Positions 36,297 to 46,862 of a DNA stretch of 64,000 bases are shown piece after piece (position 1 is the stretch's first letter; each line of letters opens with the position of its first letter). The stretch comes from Virgibacillus necropolis (GTDB taxonomy: Bacteria; Bacillota; Bacilli; Bacillales; Amphibacillaceae), in assembly GCF_002224365.1 (NCBI RefSeq), contig NZ_CP022437.1:3658001-3722000 (forward strand). The letters are read 5' to 3'. Both the position numbers and the translations under genes were made by a program. The notes beneath the pieces were generated by a model. That model was not told the origin of the DNA and ran no database searches. It saw only the letters and a list, made by a program, of their open reading frames with translations.

Positions 36297-38099
36297 TTAC
36301 CCTTTATAATCGAAGTCTGGGATATTTGTCCAGCGATTACGCAGTTCATGTGCCGCTAATTTTGGTTTACGATCACGCGTAAAGATACCTTTCTTGTTTC
36401 CTTGAACACGCATGAAACCTTGACTAGTACTAAAATCTGCAAAATTCCATACTTGTTCTCCAATAAAGTTTTCAAAATCATCAAATATTTCATGGTTCGC
36501 TTTCAATAATTCTACTTGATATTCCTCTGTAAACATTACTGAATCAACATCATGTAGCCCAGCAACTGTATCAGCCCCATACTCAGTCATCATAATTGGC
36601 TTACCTGGACAACGCTTATTCCAATCTTCAAATTCCTGGCGAAGCTTAACTTTGGCAACTTCCAAATCTCCACCATTTACGTACCAGCCATAATAGCGGT
36701 TTAATGCCAGAACATCAATTAACTCAGCAATCTGATCTGTTTCCGGTGTAGACCACAGGTGCGTCACAATCGTTACAGGTCTATTTTGTGGGTCAAGCTC
36801 TTTTGTTAATTCAACAAGCGGTTTAAAATATTCATATGCTCCTTTTTCTTCTGAAGCTGGCTCATTTGCGATCGACCACATTACAACGGATGGATGGTTT
36901 TTGTCACGTTTAACAAGCTCCCTAATAACATCCTGATGATGGTCAAATGTTTGAATTTCTTTCCATGTATCTCTCTTTGCACCACCACCTGTTAGTGTTG
37001 CTGCAAAATTTAAATGCACACCAACTGCAGGAGTTTCATCAATAACCACTAATCCTTCACGATCAGCTAGCCGCATTATTTCCTCGGAATAAGGATAGTG
37101 TGCTGTACGGAATGAGTTTGCACCAATCCATCTCATTAATTGGAAATCCATTACATTAACTGCTTCATTAAACCCTCTTCCATGTACTGGGGAGTCTTCA
37201 TGTTTACCAAAACCTTTAAAGTAAAATGGCTTGTTGTTAATTAAAAACTTTCCATCTTTCACTTCGATAGTTCTAATTCCAAATGATTGCTCATATACAT
37301 CGACTACTTTACCTTCCTTTACTAATTCTACTTTTAAGGAATACATATAAGCATTTAGAGGTTCCCATAATTTTACATCGGAAACGTCAAGCTCATTCTC
37401 TTCTCCTTCTGCAGTTGCTACAACTAAATCCGACTCATCTACTATATTTGCCTTAACTGTGACACCTTCACCAACTGTCTCAACTGTATAATTTACTTTT
37501 CCTATTGTATCTTTATAATCTGTTACAACCGTTACATCTTTTACATATGTAGGAGGAGTTGTATAAATTTTCACTGGGCGATGTAATCCTGCATAGTTGA
37601 AAAAATCAAAGTTAGGTGAATTGCGCTCAACTTTTCCAAAGGCCTCCGAGTCTTCCTTAGTGTAATTACCAACTGGTAGAGTAGTTTCATCCACAATATT
37701 ATTAACAGCTACAGTTACTCTGTTAGCGCCTTCATTTAAATAACTATTTATCTCAGCTTCAAATGGCAAAAAGCCACCTTTATGTTCAACAACAAGCATT
37801 CCATTCACATAAACTTTTGCAGTATGTGTGGCAGAACCAAAACGTAATACAACTCTCTCATCTTTTAAATAGCTAGGAACAGTAAACTGTCGTTCATACC
37901 AGACCAAGCCAATATGATTTCTGATTTCCCTTGTCACGCCAATATCATTGAAGGAGGAAGGGACTGCCATATTCATAGTATCTGTTAATTTAGTTTCATA
38001 CCATTTTTCTTTCAACCCACTACCTTGATCTAATTTAAACTTCCAAATGCCATTTAATTCAATGACACCACGTTTATCTGTACTTATTGGATATAACAT
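36297..38099 (-). CDS. uidA: Beta-glucuronidase (GH2)
   Basis: A 600-residue glycoside hydrolase family 2 enzyme: jelly-roll N-terminus ([26 protein letters not shown]), immunoglobulin-like middle, TIM barrel from about 285. Acid/base E413 in IANEP and nucleophile E506 in MMTEYGAD match E413/E504 of E. coli GUS, and N568-x-K570 in [14 protein letters not shown] is the pair that recognises the glucuronate carboxylate. No signal peptide, so it acts on imported glucuronides. Second gene after its transporter (33-nt gap), with GAGGAG before the ATG. Confidence 0.95.
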   Translation of the reverse strand: MLYPISTDKRGVIELNGIWKFKLDQGSGLKEKWYETKLTDTMNMAVPSSFNDIGVTREIRNHIGLVWYERQFTVPSYLKDERVVLRFGSATHTAKVYVNGMLVVEHKGGFLPFEAEINSYLNEGANRVTVAVNNIVDETTLPVGNYTKEDSEAFGKVERNSPNFDFFNYAGLHRPVKIYTTPPTYVKDVTVVTDYKDTIGKVNYTVETVGEGVTVKANIVDESDLVVATAEGEENELDVSDVKLWEPLNAYMYSLKVELVKEGKVVDVYEQSFGIRTIEVKDGKFLINNKPFYFKGFGKHEDSPVHGRGFNEAVNVMDFQLMRWIGANSFRTAHYPYSEEIMRLADREGLVVIDETPAVGVHLNFAATLTGGGAKRDTWKEIQTFDHHQDVIRELVKRDKNHPSVVMWSIANEPASEEKGAYEYFKPLVELTKELDPQNRPVTIVTHLWSTPETDQIAELIDVLALNRYYGWYVNGGDLEVAKVKLRQEFEDWNKRCPGKPIMMTEYGADTVAGLHDVDSVMFTEEYQVELLKANHEIFDDFENFIGEQVWNFADFSTSQGFMRVQGNKKGIFTRDRKPKLAAHELRNRWTNIPDFDYKG

Positions 38100-38132
38100 A
38101 CTAACACTCCTCGTATCTCGTTATTTCTATAT

Positions 38133-39617
38133 TTACATTATTGCTGAATTATTGTCTTCTTTTTTTGCTTTCCTTTTAACTTCCGCAATTGATTCTTGAA
38201 TTTCTACCATTTTCTTGTCATCTAATTTATAAAATTTCATGGCGGTTAGTGATATAACCAACATAAGTGCCGGTAAACCGAATGCTAGTATTAATGTCAT
38301 TACAAACAAAGGAGTTGTTAATTCATCAGTTACTGTCGGAAACTCAGAACCAAATCCTATGATTGCTACACCAAGACCAACTATCGTTGGAGCCAGGGAT
38401 GTAACTAACTTATCAATAAAAGAGAATAATGTACCTAACATCCCCGGTATATAACGCCCTGTTTTATATGTTTCATAGTCAGAGACATCGGCAATCATTG
38501 GGTTTACAAGCGAACTTGGGATACCTCCAAACCCCAAGGCTATTGTATATAAAACTGTAAATATCACAATAGGTATACCAATACCTCCAAGTGATATTGT
38601 TGTAGGATCATTCATTATTAAAAATAGAGCAGCCAAAGCAATTAATGAAAACATCGCTATCCAGGTCGAACCGATAAATGCACTTCTCATACCTAGCTTT
38701 CTCGCATATCCAACGACGGCGAATGTTATTAATAAAGTTGGTACAATGGTGATTAATGAAATTGTACCACTTAGCCCGTAATCTCCCATTAAAATTCCAA
38801 ATATCATGACTGCAACCACTGAATAACGAATTAGCAAAAAGGCTAGCTTATCAAAAGTAGTTGCTGTTATTAACATTTGTAAAGGCCTGTTCTTTTTTAA
38901 AATTGGCCAATAATCACGAAATCTTGTATTTACAGTTTCCTCTGCTAATCCATAAAATTCTTTACGGTCTTTCCCAGAAATACCGATTACAGCTAAAATT
39001 GTAAATATACCTGCAAGAATAATAGCGTACGTATTTAATTCCGCAAACAATGACATGGTAAAGTCCCCGTATTTTGCAATCAAATAAGAAGCAACAAAAA
39101 CTTGGCCACCAGTAAATACTATAGCATTATACGAAGCATCAAAAATACTATAAAGCGGCCGTTGTTTTGGATCATTCGTCAATACCGTTTGAGCTGCTTT
39201 TGTTACAGTAGTTTGTAATGTATAACCAATAATATAAATGGCATAAATAAAGATAAAGAAGATCAACTGAAGTGATTGTGGCATTAAATGTGTTACATTG
39301 TACATAATTAGTATAGAACCTGCTAAAATCACATTTCCTATAATCATAAATGGTCTAAATTTGCCAAACTTAGATTCGGTTTTGTCTACAATAAAGCCCA
39401 CAATAGGATCTGTAATACCGTCAAATATGCGCATTGCTGTTAGAACAGTACTTACAGCCACAACAGCGAGCCCAGCTATTCCAGTAGCATAATATGTGAC
39501 AAACGTTAAAATAAACATATAGAGGTTTGTTGCGGTATTGTTTAATGCAAAAAAACCGATTTGCCATAACTTTGCTCTATTATACTCCTGATCAGTTTCC
39601 ATTGTTATACTTGACAT
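38133..39617 (-). CDS. uidB: GPH-family glucuronide:cation symporter (UidB-like)
   Basis: A 494-residue, twelve-TM symporter of the glycoside-pentoside-hexuronide family. N-terminal YNRAKLWQIGFFALNNTATN, then FDGITDPIVGFIVDKTESKF, the family loop after TM2, and PMIADVSDYETYKTGRYIPG, a strongly conserved GPH segment. Translated with the downstream glucuronidase, so glucuronides are the likely cargo. AAGGGGAG precedes the ATG. About 60% similar by eye to the second copy at 53485-54978. Promoter, cre and XylR-type operator lie upstream. Confidence 0.88.
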   Translation of the reverse strand: MSSITMETDQEYNRAKLWQIGFFALNNTATNLYMFILTFVTYYATGIAGLAVVAVSTVLTAMRIFDGITDPIVGFIVDKTESKFGKFRPFMIIGNVILAGSILIMYNVTHLMPQSLQLIFFIFIYAIYIIGYTLQTTVTKAAQTVLTNDPKQRPLYSIFDASYNAIVFTGGQVFVASYLIAKYGDFTMSLFAELNTYAIILAGIFTILAVIGISGKDRKEFYGLAEETVNTRFRDYWPILKKNRPLQMLITATTFDKLAFLLIRYSVVAVMIFGILMGDYGLSGTISLITIVPTLLITFAVVGYARKLGMRSAFIGSTWIAMFSLIALAALFLIMNDPTTISLGGIGIPIVIFTVLYTIALGFGGIPSSLVNPMIADVSDYETYKTGRYIPGMLGTLFSFIDKLVTSLAPTIVGLGVAIIGFGSEFPTVTDELTTPLFVMTLILAFGLPALMLVISLTAMKFYKLDDKKMVEIQESIAEVKRKAKKEDNNSAIM

Positions 39618-39730
39618 AAAATTCTCCCCTTTAAAATCGCTTTCATTTTATTGATTTTTATAAAAACTTATAACAAAAAAATACATTTGTTAATCTACAA
39701 GTCTATTTTACAAATATAAAAACAAGCTAA

Positions 39731-39755
39731 TTATTTTGTTTGCCAAACAAACTAT
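39731..39755 (-). promoter_or_regulatory. XylR-type operator upstream of uidB
   Basis: Minus-strand ATAGTTTGTT, spacer TGGCA, AACAAAATAA, 11 nt after the -10 box. Matches the sites upstream of dctP, the second transporter and the ROK gene. Confidence 0.75.
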
Positions 39756-39765
39756 CGTAATAAGT

Positions 39766-39794
39766 ATTATATATGTAAGCGTTTTAAAAAACAA
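39766..39794 (-). promoter_or_regulatory. uidB-uidA promoter with cre box in the spacer
   Basis: Minus-strand TTGTTT (39789-39794), 17-nt spacer, TATAAT (39766-39771). TGTAAGCGTTTTAA (39774-39787), a cre-like palindrome, fills the spacer. Confidence 0.75.
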
Positions 39795-39799
39795 CCCTC

Positions 39800-40070
39800 C
39801 TTTCGACTTTTTTTTCAAAAATAATAGACTCCGTAAACCCATATTACAAGGGATTTACGAAATCTACTTTTATTTGAGTTCCTAATCATTTATCATATAG
39901 AATTTAGTATTAGCTGATATCCCCCATTAAAATTTGACAATTATGCAAATAGTAGGTACAACGAAACATAAATTAAGAATATGCGGGCATAGAAAGTCAC
40001 ATTATAGAGTGTAACTATATTGATTTCCTTTTCATCTTCCCTAATCCTTGGGATTAAGCGGGAATTATCC
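39800..40070. other. Gap between uidB and yesN
   Basis: AT-rich; no supported gene. An imperfect TTCCCTAATCC/GGATTAAGCGGGAA stem just past the yesN stop (about 40036-40065) could weakly end the yesMN transcript, but lacks a T run. Confidence 0.35.
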
Positions 40071-40073
40071 TTT

Positions 40074-41693
40074 CTAGTATTTAGCCAATCCTCCCAGTGA
40101 ACTATATTTATAATCCCTGGGCGTCATCCCAAAGTATTTTTTAAACGTTTTAAGGAAATAACTTTTGCTATCATAGCCTAACATTTCTGATATCTTCTCT
40201 ACAGATTCATTTGATCTATCCAATAACTCCTTCGCATTCTCCATCTTTGATTTAATCACATAATCTATAAAATTTTCGCCTGTATTTCTTTTATAGAGTC
40301 TGCTAAAATAACTAGGATTTAAATGAAGATGATCTGCTACCTCTCCTAGAGTAATCTTTTTATCTAGGTTCTTTAAAACATACCTTTGAGCCTTCAGGAT
40401 TTCATTTCGTTCAGGAAGATCATTAATATGCTTCCAACTATTAACTAATTTCATAAAGGTTTTCTTCAGTTCTTCCTCTAGTTGGTATACAGTTTCCACA
40501 TTCGAAATTAAATCATCAGGTACTGTATGTTTGGTTTCAAAATCTTGCATTATATTAAACTTTAAATTAATATCTATTAATATTTTCGTAACCCATTTTT
40601 TTACAACATTAGGTTGATATCTATTTTCATATATGAATGATATCCATTTATGAATTGATTTCTCTAAACTTTCAATATCTTCCTGTACTGTTAACATTTT
40701 CAGCTCTTGCTCAGCTGCCACGTAATAAGTAAAGATGTCTTCCAAAGAGAAGTTGGTTTGTTCCATTGGGGTAATAGAGCCACCTTCAATATAAAACCGT
40801 TGATCAGAAGTACTTATCATTAGTTTCAATTGCTTTACTAGACTTTTTGGAAACTCGCAACTAGTTCCCGTAACAGACGTAATACTTACTTTCAGCAAAT
40901 CTTCTAACTGTTTATGAATCTCTTTTAAAGAATTTTGCATGTCCTGATGCTGATACAATTTCTGTTGGTGGGGATAAAAAATAAAAAACATAGACTCCTT
41001 ATAAAATATACTAAAACACTTTCCTATTTCATTTTTTAATATCTCACCAACAATATTATCAATGCTAAATTTTAGTAATTCATCTGAACCAAAAGCTTCT
41101 TTATTCAGCATATATTGATCAATAAAACAAAGTACAGGCGTACACGTATTAAAGGAAAAATCTAATCCCAATTCATTACCTTGTTGTTCCCACCACATTG
41201 GTTTATTCTCATGCTTATTTTCCAATAGTGCATGTAAAAATCTACTTCTTAAAATATTGAGATTTTCTTTTATTAGATATTCCATTTGGTTTTTTTCCAA
41301 ATTAGTTCTTTGCTCGCTATCAAGTTTTTCTTTTAAGCGGTTCAACAAATCTATTATCATTTGAGATTCCATGGATTCTTTTAATATATAATCAAACGCG
41401 TCTAACTTCAATGCTTGCTGAGCGTACTTAAAATCATTATGACAGGATAATATAATAGAATGTATAGTTGAATCCAGTACTTTTATGTTTCGAATTAACT
41501 CTATTCCACCCATTATAGGCATGCTAATATCTGTAATAATAACATCTGGTATTTCCGAGTTAATATGTTCTAAAGCCGTGGCACCATCCTGAAAAGATCC
41601 GATAACAATAAAACCCATCTCTTCCCACGGAATCATTTGGCTTAAGAACTCTAATACTAGATAATCATCATCTACACAAATGACTTTATACAT
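40074..41693 (-). CDS. YesN-type response regulator (receiver + AraC domain)
   Basis: A 539-residue regulator. Receiver domain 1-125 with acidic pocket DDD (8-10), phosphoacceptor D55 in IITDISMP and Lys in ILKESME; a long middle region; an AraC-type double helix-turn-helix from about 435 (KKITLGEVADHLHLNPSYFS and SEMLGYDSKSYFLKTFKKYF). Partner of the histidine kinase 11 nt upstream. Such pairs commonly control a nearby ABC sugar importer, here probably 48.7-51.9 kb. Confidence 0.88.
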   Translation of the reverse strand: MYKVICVDDDYLVLEFLSQMIPWEEMGFIVIGSFQDGATALEHINSEIPDVIITDISMPIMGGIELIRNIKVLDSTIHSIILSCHNDFKYAQQALKLDAFDYILKESMESQMIIDLLNRLKEKLDSEQRTNLEKNQMEYLIKENLNILRSRFLHALLENKHENKPMWWEQQGNELGLDFSFNTCTPVLCFIDQYMLNKEAFGSDELLKFSIDNIVGEILKNEIGKCFSIFYKESMFFIFYPHQQKLYQHQDMQNSLKEIHKQLEDLLKVSITSVTGTSCEFPKSLVKQLKLMISTSDQRFYIEGGSITPMEQTNFSLEDIFTYYVAAEQELKMLTVQEDIESLEKSIHKWISFIYENRYQPNVVKKWVTKILIDINLKFNIMQDFETKHTVPDDLISNVETVYQLEEELKKTFMKLVNSWKHINDLPERNEILKAQRYVLKNLDKKITLGEVADHLHLNPSYFSRLYKRNTGENFIDYVIKSKMENAKELLDRSNESVEKISEMLGYDSKSYFLKTFKKYFGMTPRDYKYSSLGGLAKY

Positions 41694-41704
41694 AAGCTCA
41701 CTCC

Positions 41705-43492
41705 CTATTTCCTTGGAATATAAAACACGAATTCAGTTCCCTCGAACAATTGACTATCAATTTCCATACGGAACTTTTCGCCATATATCATTAATAAACG
41801 TTGATAAACATTATTCACTCCAATTCCTGTAAAAGACACTTTATTTCCAGTAGGGTGGTATTCCCCCGTTATAAATTGCTCTTTAAGACGATGTAGTTCT
41901 TCATTATCCATGCCTTTACCACTATCCTTTAAACTGATATTCAATAGATCTTTCTCTATCCAGGCAGATACATTTATTGTTCCACCTTTTTGATCAAATC
42001 CATGTATGATAGCATTTTCAATTATAGGCTGAAGAAAGAATCTGGGTACCTCTTCCATTGATGCATCAGAGTCCAAATCAATAATTAATTCAACAAAATC
42101 TTTGCGCCTGAAGTTCATTAGCGTCACATAGTGATCCACAACCTCTATTTCCTCGTATAAATAAATAAATTCATTGTTTCTGTTTATAGTCATTCGTAAC
42201 AGAGAGGAAAGTGACTGAATCAATTTTGCATTCTCTTTATCGCCATTCAACATTATTTTTAACCGAAGGGAATTTAATGTATTGAACAGAAAATGTGGAT
42301 TAATCTGTGCCTGAAGCATCTCTAATTCTGCTCTACGTTTACCTCTTTCTTCTACTTTTATTTGATTTATCATATCTTCTATTTTATCGAGCATTTGATC
42401 AAAGGAATAACTCAATACCGCTATATCTCCTTTTCCTTTAATACCAGAACGAACCTGTAAATTACCATTTTCTACTTCTTTTGTAACCCGGCTTAGTTTA
42501 ATTATAGGCTTAGTAAATTTCCTGACTAAATAAATAAGGATAATTAAAAAGATAGCAAAAAAGAAAAACTGTAACAGTAAGGTGGTACGAGCAATTGTAT
42601 TGATATTTCCAACTGTTTGTTTATAAGGAACCAAACTTACTAGATTCCAACCCGCATATGACATAGGGCGACTCACCAACAAATAGTCCTTATTCTTATA
42701 ATTAACAACACTATAATTAAGCTGATTGTTATCAATTTGTCTTTGAAAATCAAATTTCTCTTTTATTTTTTTTTCGTTTTGACTAGATAAAATAGTTCCA
42801 TTTGCGTCAATCAACATAAGCTTTTGTTTATGATTAGAAGTAAATTCTCTAAACATATTGCTTATTTCTTTTTCATTTATACTTAAAATTGTATAGGCAT
42901 TTGCGTCTTCAGTTATTTTTAAATTTCTCGCAATTGTGATTAAATATGGCTGTTTATCTTTCTGAAATTTAATATAAGTTGAATGTGTACCTACCCAATA
43001 TGTTTCATAAAAATTTAAATCACTCACTTTATTTATCCACCTGGAATCATAGAAATTTTTAGGATTATATTCATATGTGGGATAATTTGTATAATAAAAA
43101 CCATTTTCCATTAGTATCGTTATATAAAAAGGGGGTAATAGATTAGTAATATTTTCTAAGTGCCTTGAAATTTTAATATGTTGAATGGCCCTTTGTTCAC
43201 TAGTAGAATTATTTTTGTTCTGGCTTTCCATTAAAATTTTATTAATTTCGTTATTATATTGCAGGTAATTTGATACGTAAAGTATGTCATCGAAATATTT
43301 AGAAACACGTAGGTCTAATAGCCTTAATGTATTTTCAGATTGATTTACGGCTCGTTTCTCAAGCTCCTCTTCTGTTAAATAATTTGATACAAAAAAAGTA
43401 ATAAAAGAAGGTAAAAGTACACATATAATAGCTGAGATAATTAAACGTTGCCTTAAAGACAGACCTAAAAATTTTTGTGTAATCCTTTTCAT
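41705..43492 (-). CDS. YesM-type sensor histidine kinase
   Basis: A 595-residue kinase: TM1 about 17-38, extracellular sensor region of about 260 residues (double Cache-like), TM2 about 303-323, HAMP linker, the His_kinase box with H400 in QAQINPHFLFNTLNSLR, and an ATPase domain with the N-box ENAIIHGFDQKGG and G-box GKGMDNEEL. Complete. AAAGGAG precedes the ATG. Probably senses an extracellular sugar or a ligand-loaded binding protein and phosphorylates the YesN partner. Confidence 0.88.
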   Translation of the reverse strand: MKRITQKFLGLSLRQRLIISAIICVLLPSFITFFVSNYLTEEELEKRAVNQSENTLRLLDLRVSKYFDDILYVSNYLQYNNEINKILMESQNKNNSTSEQRAIQHIKISRHLENITNLLPPFYITILMENGFYYTNYPTYEYNPKNFYDSRWINKVSDLNFYETYWVGTHSTYIKFQKDKQPYLITIARNLKITEDANAYTILSINEKEISNMFREFTSNHKQKLMLIDANGTILSSQNEKKIKEKFDFQRQIDNNQLNYSVVNYKNKDYLLVSRPMSYAGWNLVSLVPYKQTVGNINTIARTTLLLQFFFFAIFLIILIYLVRKFTKPIIKLSRVTKEVENGNLQVRSGIKGKGDIAVLSYSFDQMLDKIEDMINQIKVEERGKRRAELEMLQAQINPHFLFNTLNSLRLKIMLNGDKENAKLIQSLSSLLRMTINRNNEFIYLYEEIEVVDHYVTLMNFRRKDFVELIIDLDSDASMEEVPRFFLQPIIENAIIHGFDQKGGTINVSAWIEKDLLNISLKDSGKGMDNEELHRLKEQFITGEYHPTGNKVSFTGIGVNNVYQRLLMIYGEKFRMEIDSQLFEGTEFVFYIPRK

Positions 43493-43540
43493 ATTTCTTT
43501 ACTCCTTTGTATTTCTAGAAGATCTTGCCTTGGCGTCAAG

Positions 43541-43590
43541 AAAAAAGTGTAGTTTAAAACTAAGATTCCTTTGTTTTATCCTACACTTTA
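43541..43590 (-). terminator. Stem-loop with T run between the kinase gene and yesM
   Basis: AAAGTGTAG / CTACACTTT stem with a long loop and T run on the minus strand. It may end the ABC-ula-kinase transcript or sit in the yesM leader; a weak TTGGGA-17-TAAAGT promoter overlaps its start. Confidence 0.5.
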
Positions 43591-43681
43591 GCACACTTTT
43601 TAAGTTATCCCAAAATTAAATAAATTAAAACAGTAATAATTACTTCATAAAACTAGAATGAAAAAATAGTGATATTATTAT

Positions 43682-45220
43682 TCACGAAAACTGGTGATTT
43701 TTATCGAGACCATCCTCACGTAACAGTTGATAGATTCCATTTTGTTCAAGGTTATTATACAATGCAAGTCTTCGAAGCTTTTGCTTATCATAGATGACAA
43801 CATTTTCGCTGATTGGGTAATACAGCATATTTCTTGTACCTTTTTCAGCCTGATTAAGGGCCTTTTGATAAGAATCGTACATTCCCATTTCTAAAGATGC
43901 AGTGACCCAAGCGCCAAGTGATGTGGTTTCCCTATTGTTTGGAAGTGAAATCGGCTGATTATAAATGTCCGCCTGAATTTGGTTAAAAAGGGAACTTTTG
44001 GTAAGACCTCCTGCAGTACTAATAGAGGTGATTGTACCTATAATTCGATTCATGATATCTAAATTCTCTGATATCTCTAAAGCAATTGCTTCTAGTATAG
44101 ATCGGGCAAAGTCCCCCCTTGTGGTTCCGAGGGAGACATTAAAAAAAATGCCTGAGGCCAGTGAATTCCAGTCCGGGGAACCTCTACCTTGAAAGTGAGG
44201 GAATGTAATGAGATTGTTTGAACCAACAGGTGAGACCAATGCATCCTCAAGCATTCTTTCAAATGCAGAATCCCCTTTACTATTCGCATAAAAATTATCA
44301 CAAAACCAGTTACAAATTGTAGATGTAGTTAGTATACTTGACTCTAACATATATTTACTTTTCACAGCTGACACGCTACAGATGGTACGCATTTGTGAAT
44401 CGAGCTGCAAGGTATTGGAAGAAGCGATAATGTATGAGCCAGTTCCAGTGGTAATTTGAAAGGACCCATTTCCTATGGCGCCCGCACCTAATGCTGCACA
44501 CTGTTGATCACCCCCAGCAGATATAACAGGGGTACCCGATGGTAGGCCAGTTCTTTTCATAAACATTTCTGTCGTATAGCCTGCTATGCTCCCTTGTGGG
44601 ATCAGTTCACAAAGCTTTTCCCGATCAACTTTGAACAATTCTAATAGTTCATTATCCCATTCTAATTCGTGTATATTCATCAGTGAGGTTCTACTTCCAT
44701 AAGTGTAATCAGTTACAAACTTGCCAGTCATTAAAAAGATTGCGTAATCTGGGATGACAAGTATTTTATGAGCACTTTTATAAATGTTTGGTTCATTTTC
44801 TTTAAGCCATTTAATTTTAGGGGCGGTAAAAACAGGATTGATTTTTGCCCCAGATCTGTTATAAACAAACGCATCATAAAGTTTCAGTTCTTCGCAAATG
44901 TTGTAAGTTCGCTTGTCCTGCCACATGATCGCATTGTGCAGAGGTGAACCTGATCTGTCAACTGGAATTATGGAAGTACGCTGGGATGTTATAGATATAG
45001 CTTCTAATGGTAACCCTTGAGTCTTCAACCATTGTACCGCTTCAGATGTTATTTGAATTAGGGCGTTTTCCCAGTATATTGGATCTTGTTCAACTCGGTT
45101 AGTCGCAAAATATTCAGGGCTATAATGTATTTGAATGATCTTTTTAATTTTTCCGTACTCATCATAAAGGCCGCCTCTCATGCTAGATGTGCCAATATCA
45201 ATGACAAGAATAATATCCAT
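43682..45220 (-). CDS. FGGY-family carbohydrate kinase
   Basis: A 512-residue sugar kinase with both FGGY halves: VIDIGTSSMRGGLYDEYG (phosphate-1), SITSQRTSIIPVD, the metal/substrate region MWQDKRT, GGDQQCAALGAGAIGNG, and TAGGLTKSSLFNQIQADIYN in the C-terminal ATP domain. It lies at the end of an ABC importer-ulaGDEF gene row where PTS phosphorylation is absent, so it may phosphorylate the imported sugar acid or L-xylulose. Substrate is inferred from context. GGAGGGAG precedes the ATG. Confidence 0.85.
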   Translation of the reverse strand: MDIILVIDIGTSSMRGGLYDEYGKIKKIIQIHYSPEYFATNRVEQDPIYWENALIQITSEAVQWLKTQGLPLEAISITSQRTSIIPVDRSGSPLHNAIMWQDKRTYNICEELKLYDAFVYNRSGAKINPVFTAPKIKWLKENEPNIYKSAHKILVIPDYAIFLMTGKFVTDYTYGSRTSLMNIHELEWDNELLELFKVDREKLCELIPQGSIAGYTTEMFMKRTGLPSGTPVISAGGDQQCAALGAGAIGNGSFQITTGTGSYIIASSNTLQLDSQMRTICSVSAVKSKYMLESSILTTSTICNWFCDNFYANSKGDSAFERMLEDALVSPVGSNNLITFPHFQGRGSPDWNSLASGIFFNVSLGTTRGDFARSILEAIALEISENLDIMNRIIGTITSISTAGGLTKSSLFNQIQADIYNQPISLPNNRETTSLGAWVTASLEMGMYDSYQKALNQAEKGTRNMLYYPISENVVIYDKQKLRRLALYNNLEQNGIYQLLREDGLDKNHQFS

Positions 45221-45247
45221 AAATATTATCTCCCTCCAATCATTCTA

Positions 45248-45268
45248 TTAAAGAGGTTGTTCAAAAGT
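45248..45268. repeat. Single end of the GAGGTTGTTCAAAA repeat family
   Basis: TTAAAGAGGTTGTTCAAAAG between ulaF and the kinase gene; only one inverted end is left, 19 nt after the ulaF stop. Confidence 0.55.
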
Positions 45269-45286
45269 AAAAGTACAATCTACAAA

Positions 45287-46009
45287 CTAAATGAAATTCT
45301 TTGTGCTTCCTTTTTGCCCGTAATAAGCATTCAAACCATGTTTACGATAGTAATGTTTATCCAATAGGTCCTGTGAAATTCTGCGATTATAAGAAAGCGC
45401 TTCTGTATGCAAAGCCATTTCTGCTACTTCATCCAAAATAATACTATTTTCTACTGCTTTTGATAATGTTTCCCCCCATGTAAAAGGACCATGTCCATTT
45501 ACAAGTACTGCCGGGATAGATAATGGTTCAATATTACGTTTGCTAAACGTTTCTACAATTACATTTCCTGTTGCAGCTTCATAATCACCGTTAATCTCAG
45601 ATGTAGTTAAGGAACGGGTACACGGAACATCACCATAAAAGGCATCCGCATGTGTTGTCCCATAAGCTGGAATATCTCTGCCACTTTGTGCCCAGTTAAC
45701 GGCCCACTTTGAGTGCGTATGAACGACTGCATTGATTTTTGGAAAGTTCTTATATAAAACCACATGTGTTGACAAATCAGAAGATGGTTTCAAATTATCC
45801 TCCACTACATTACCATCAAGGTCTGTTACTACCATGTTCTCTGGTGTCATAGATTGATAGGGAACACCACTTGGTTTGATGATGATTATTTGTTCCTCTC
45901 TGTCAATAAAACTAACATTTCCCCATGTTAATTTGACAAGACCGGAATTAGGCAAATCTAAATTAGCTTGAAAAACTGATTCCTTTATTTGACTTAAATT
46001 TTTGGTCAT
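45287..46009 (-). CDS. ulaF: L-ribulose-5-phosphate 4-epimerase (UlaF/AraD family)
   Basis: A 240-residue class II aldolase-fold epimerase converting L-ribulose 5-phosphate to D-xylulose 5-phosphate. TWGNVSFIDRE, IKPSGVPY (phosphate site), the metal-binding HVVLYKNFPKINAVVHTHS with paired His, and the later His of NGHGPFTWG are present, as is the C-terminal LLDKHYYRKHG family tail. The name UlaF versus AraD rests on the ula neighbours. The ATG (after GGGAGGG) overlaps the ulaE 3' end by 47 nt. Confidence 0.88.
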   Translation of the reverse strand: MTKNLSQIKESVFQANLDLPNSGLVKLTWGNVSFIDREEQIIIIKPSGVPYQSMTPENMVVTDLDGNVVEDNLKPSSDLSTHVVLYKNFPKINAVVHTHSKWAVNWAQSGRDIPAYGTTHADAFYGDVPCTRSLTTSEINGDYEAATGNVIVETFSKRNIEPLSIPAVLVNGHGPFTWGETLSKAVENSIILDEVAEMALHTEALSYNRRISQDLLDKHYYRKHGLNAYYGQKGSTKNFI

Positions 46010-46859
46010 AATTATACCCTCCCTTTTTTAACAAAGGCTTTAAATAATCGATTGCAGAATTTATTTCTGACACATACGATTCGCTTTTACCGCTCCACAT
46101 TTCAATCAGAAATGGACCTGTATAGTTTATTTCTCGTAATGCTTTCATCGACGCAACAAAGTTCACACATCCTTCGCCAAATGGAACTTCTTTGAATTTA
46201 CCTTTTTGATTCCCGGTTACTGGAATTGTATCTTTTAGGTGAATGCCAGCAATGTGGTTTCTACCTTTTTTCAATTCTTGCGGAACATCGTTAGCCCATG
46301 CCGAAATATTACCCAGGTCGGGATAAACATAAAGCCAAGGGGAATTAATCTTTTCACTTATTTCAAGATACTTGCTGATAGAATTTATAAATGGATCATC
46401 CATGATTTCAATCGCTAATGTGATTTGTTTCTCAGCAGCCCATTCACATGATTTCCGAAGGTTTTCAATAAAGTAGCTACGTGTTTGTTCATTCCTCTCT
46501 TCATAATAAACATCATACCCTGCAAGTTGAATGACCCGAACACCAATATCATCGGCTAAATCAATTGCCTTTTTCATGATATCTAATGCCTTATTACGAA
46601 CATTCGCATGATTTGAACCAAGCGGAAACCGGCGATGCCCACTCAAACAAATCGAGGGAACACGCATTTTTGTTTTTTTCAGCGAATATACAAAGTCTTG
46701 TCGTTCCTCTTTAGACCAATCTAACCGGGCAAGTCTTTCATCCTGTTCATCAATTGACATTTCTACAAAATCAAAACCAATTTCTTTCGCTTGCTCTAAT
46801 TTCTCGTGCCAATTCATTTTGTCCGGTAAAGCCTTCTCATAAATTCCAATGGGATTCAT
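45963..46859 (-). CDS. ulaE: L-xylulose/L-ribulose-5-phosphate 3-epimerase (UlaE-like)
   Basis: A 298-residue TIM-barrel epimerase linking L-xylulose 5-phosphate to L-ribulose 5-phosphate. Characteristic UlaE segments: GIYEKALPD, FDFVEMSIDE, VPSICLSGHRRFPLGS, VIQLAGYDVYYE, LAIEIMDDPF, VYPDLGNISAW, IAGIHLKDT and FLIEMW with metal-binding Glu/Asp/His. Full length. GGGGTGAG from the ulaD end serves as ribosome site; 3 nt separate the genes. Confidence 0.92.
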   Translation of the reverse strand: MNPIGIYEKALPDKMNWHEKLEQAKEIGFDFVEMSIDEQDERLARLDWSKEERQDFVYSLKKTKMRVPSICLSGHRRFPLGSNHANVRNKALDIMKKAIDLADDIGVRVIQLAGYDVYYEERNEQTRSYFIENLRKSCEWAAEKQITLAIEIMDDPFINSISKYLEISEKINSPWLYVYPDLGNISAWANDVPQELKKGRNHIAGIHLKDTIPVTGNQKGKFKEVPFGEGCVNFVASMKALREINYTGPFLIEMWSGKSESYVSEINSAIDYLKPLLKKGGYNYDQKFKSNKGISFSS

Positions 46860-46862
46860 GCT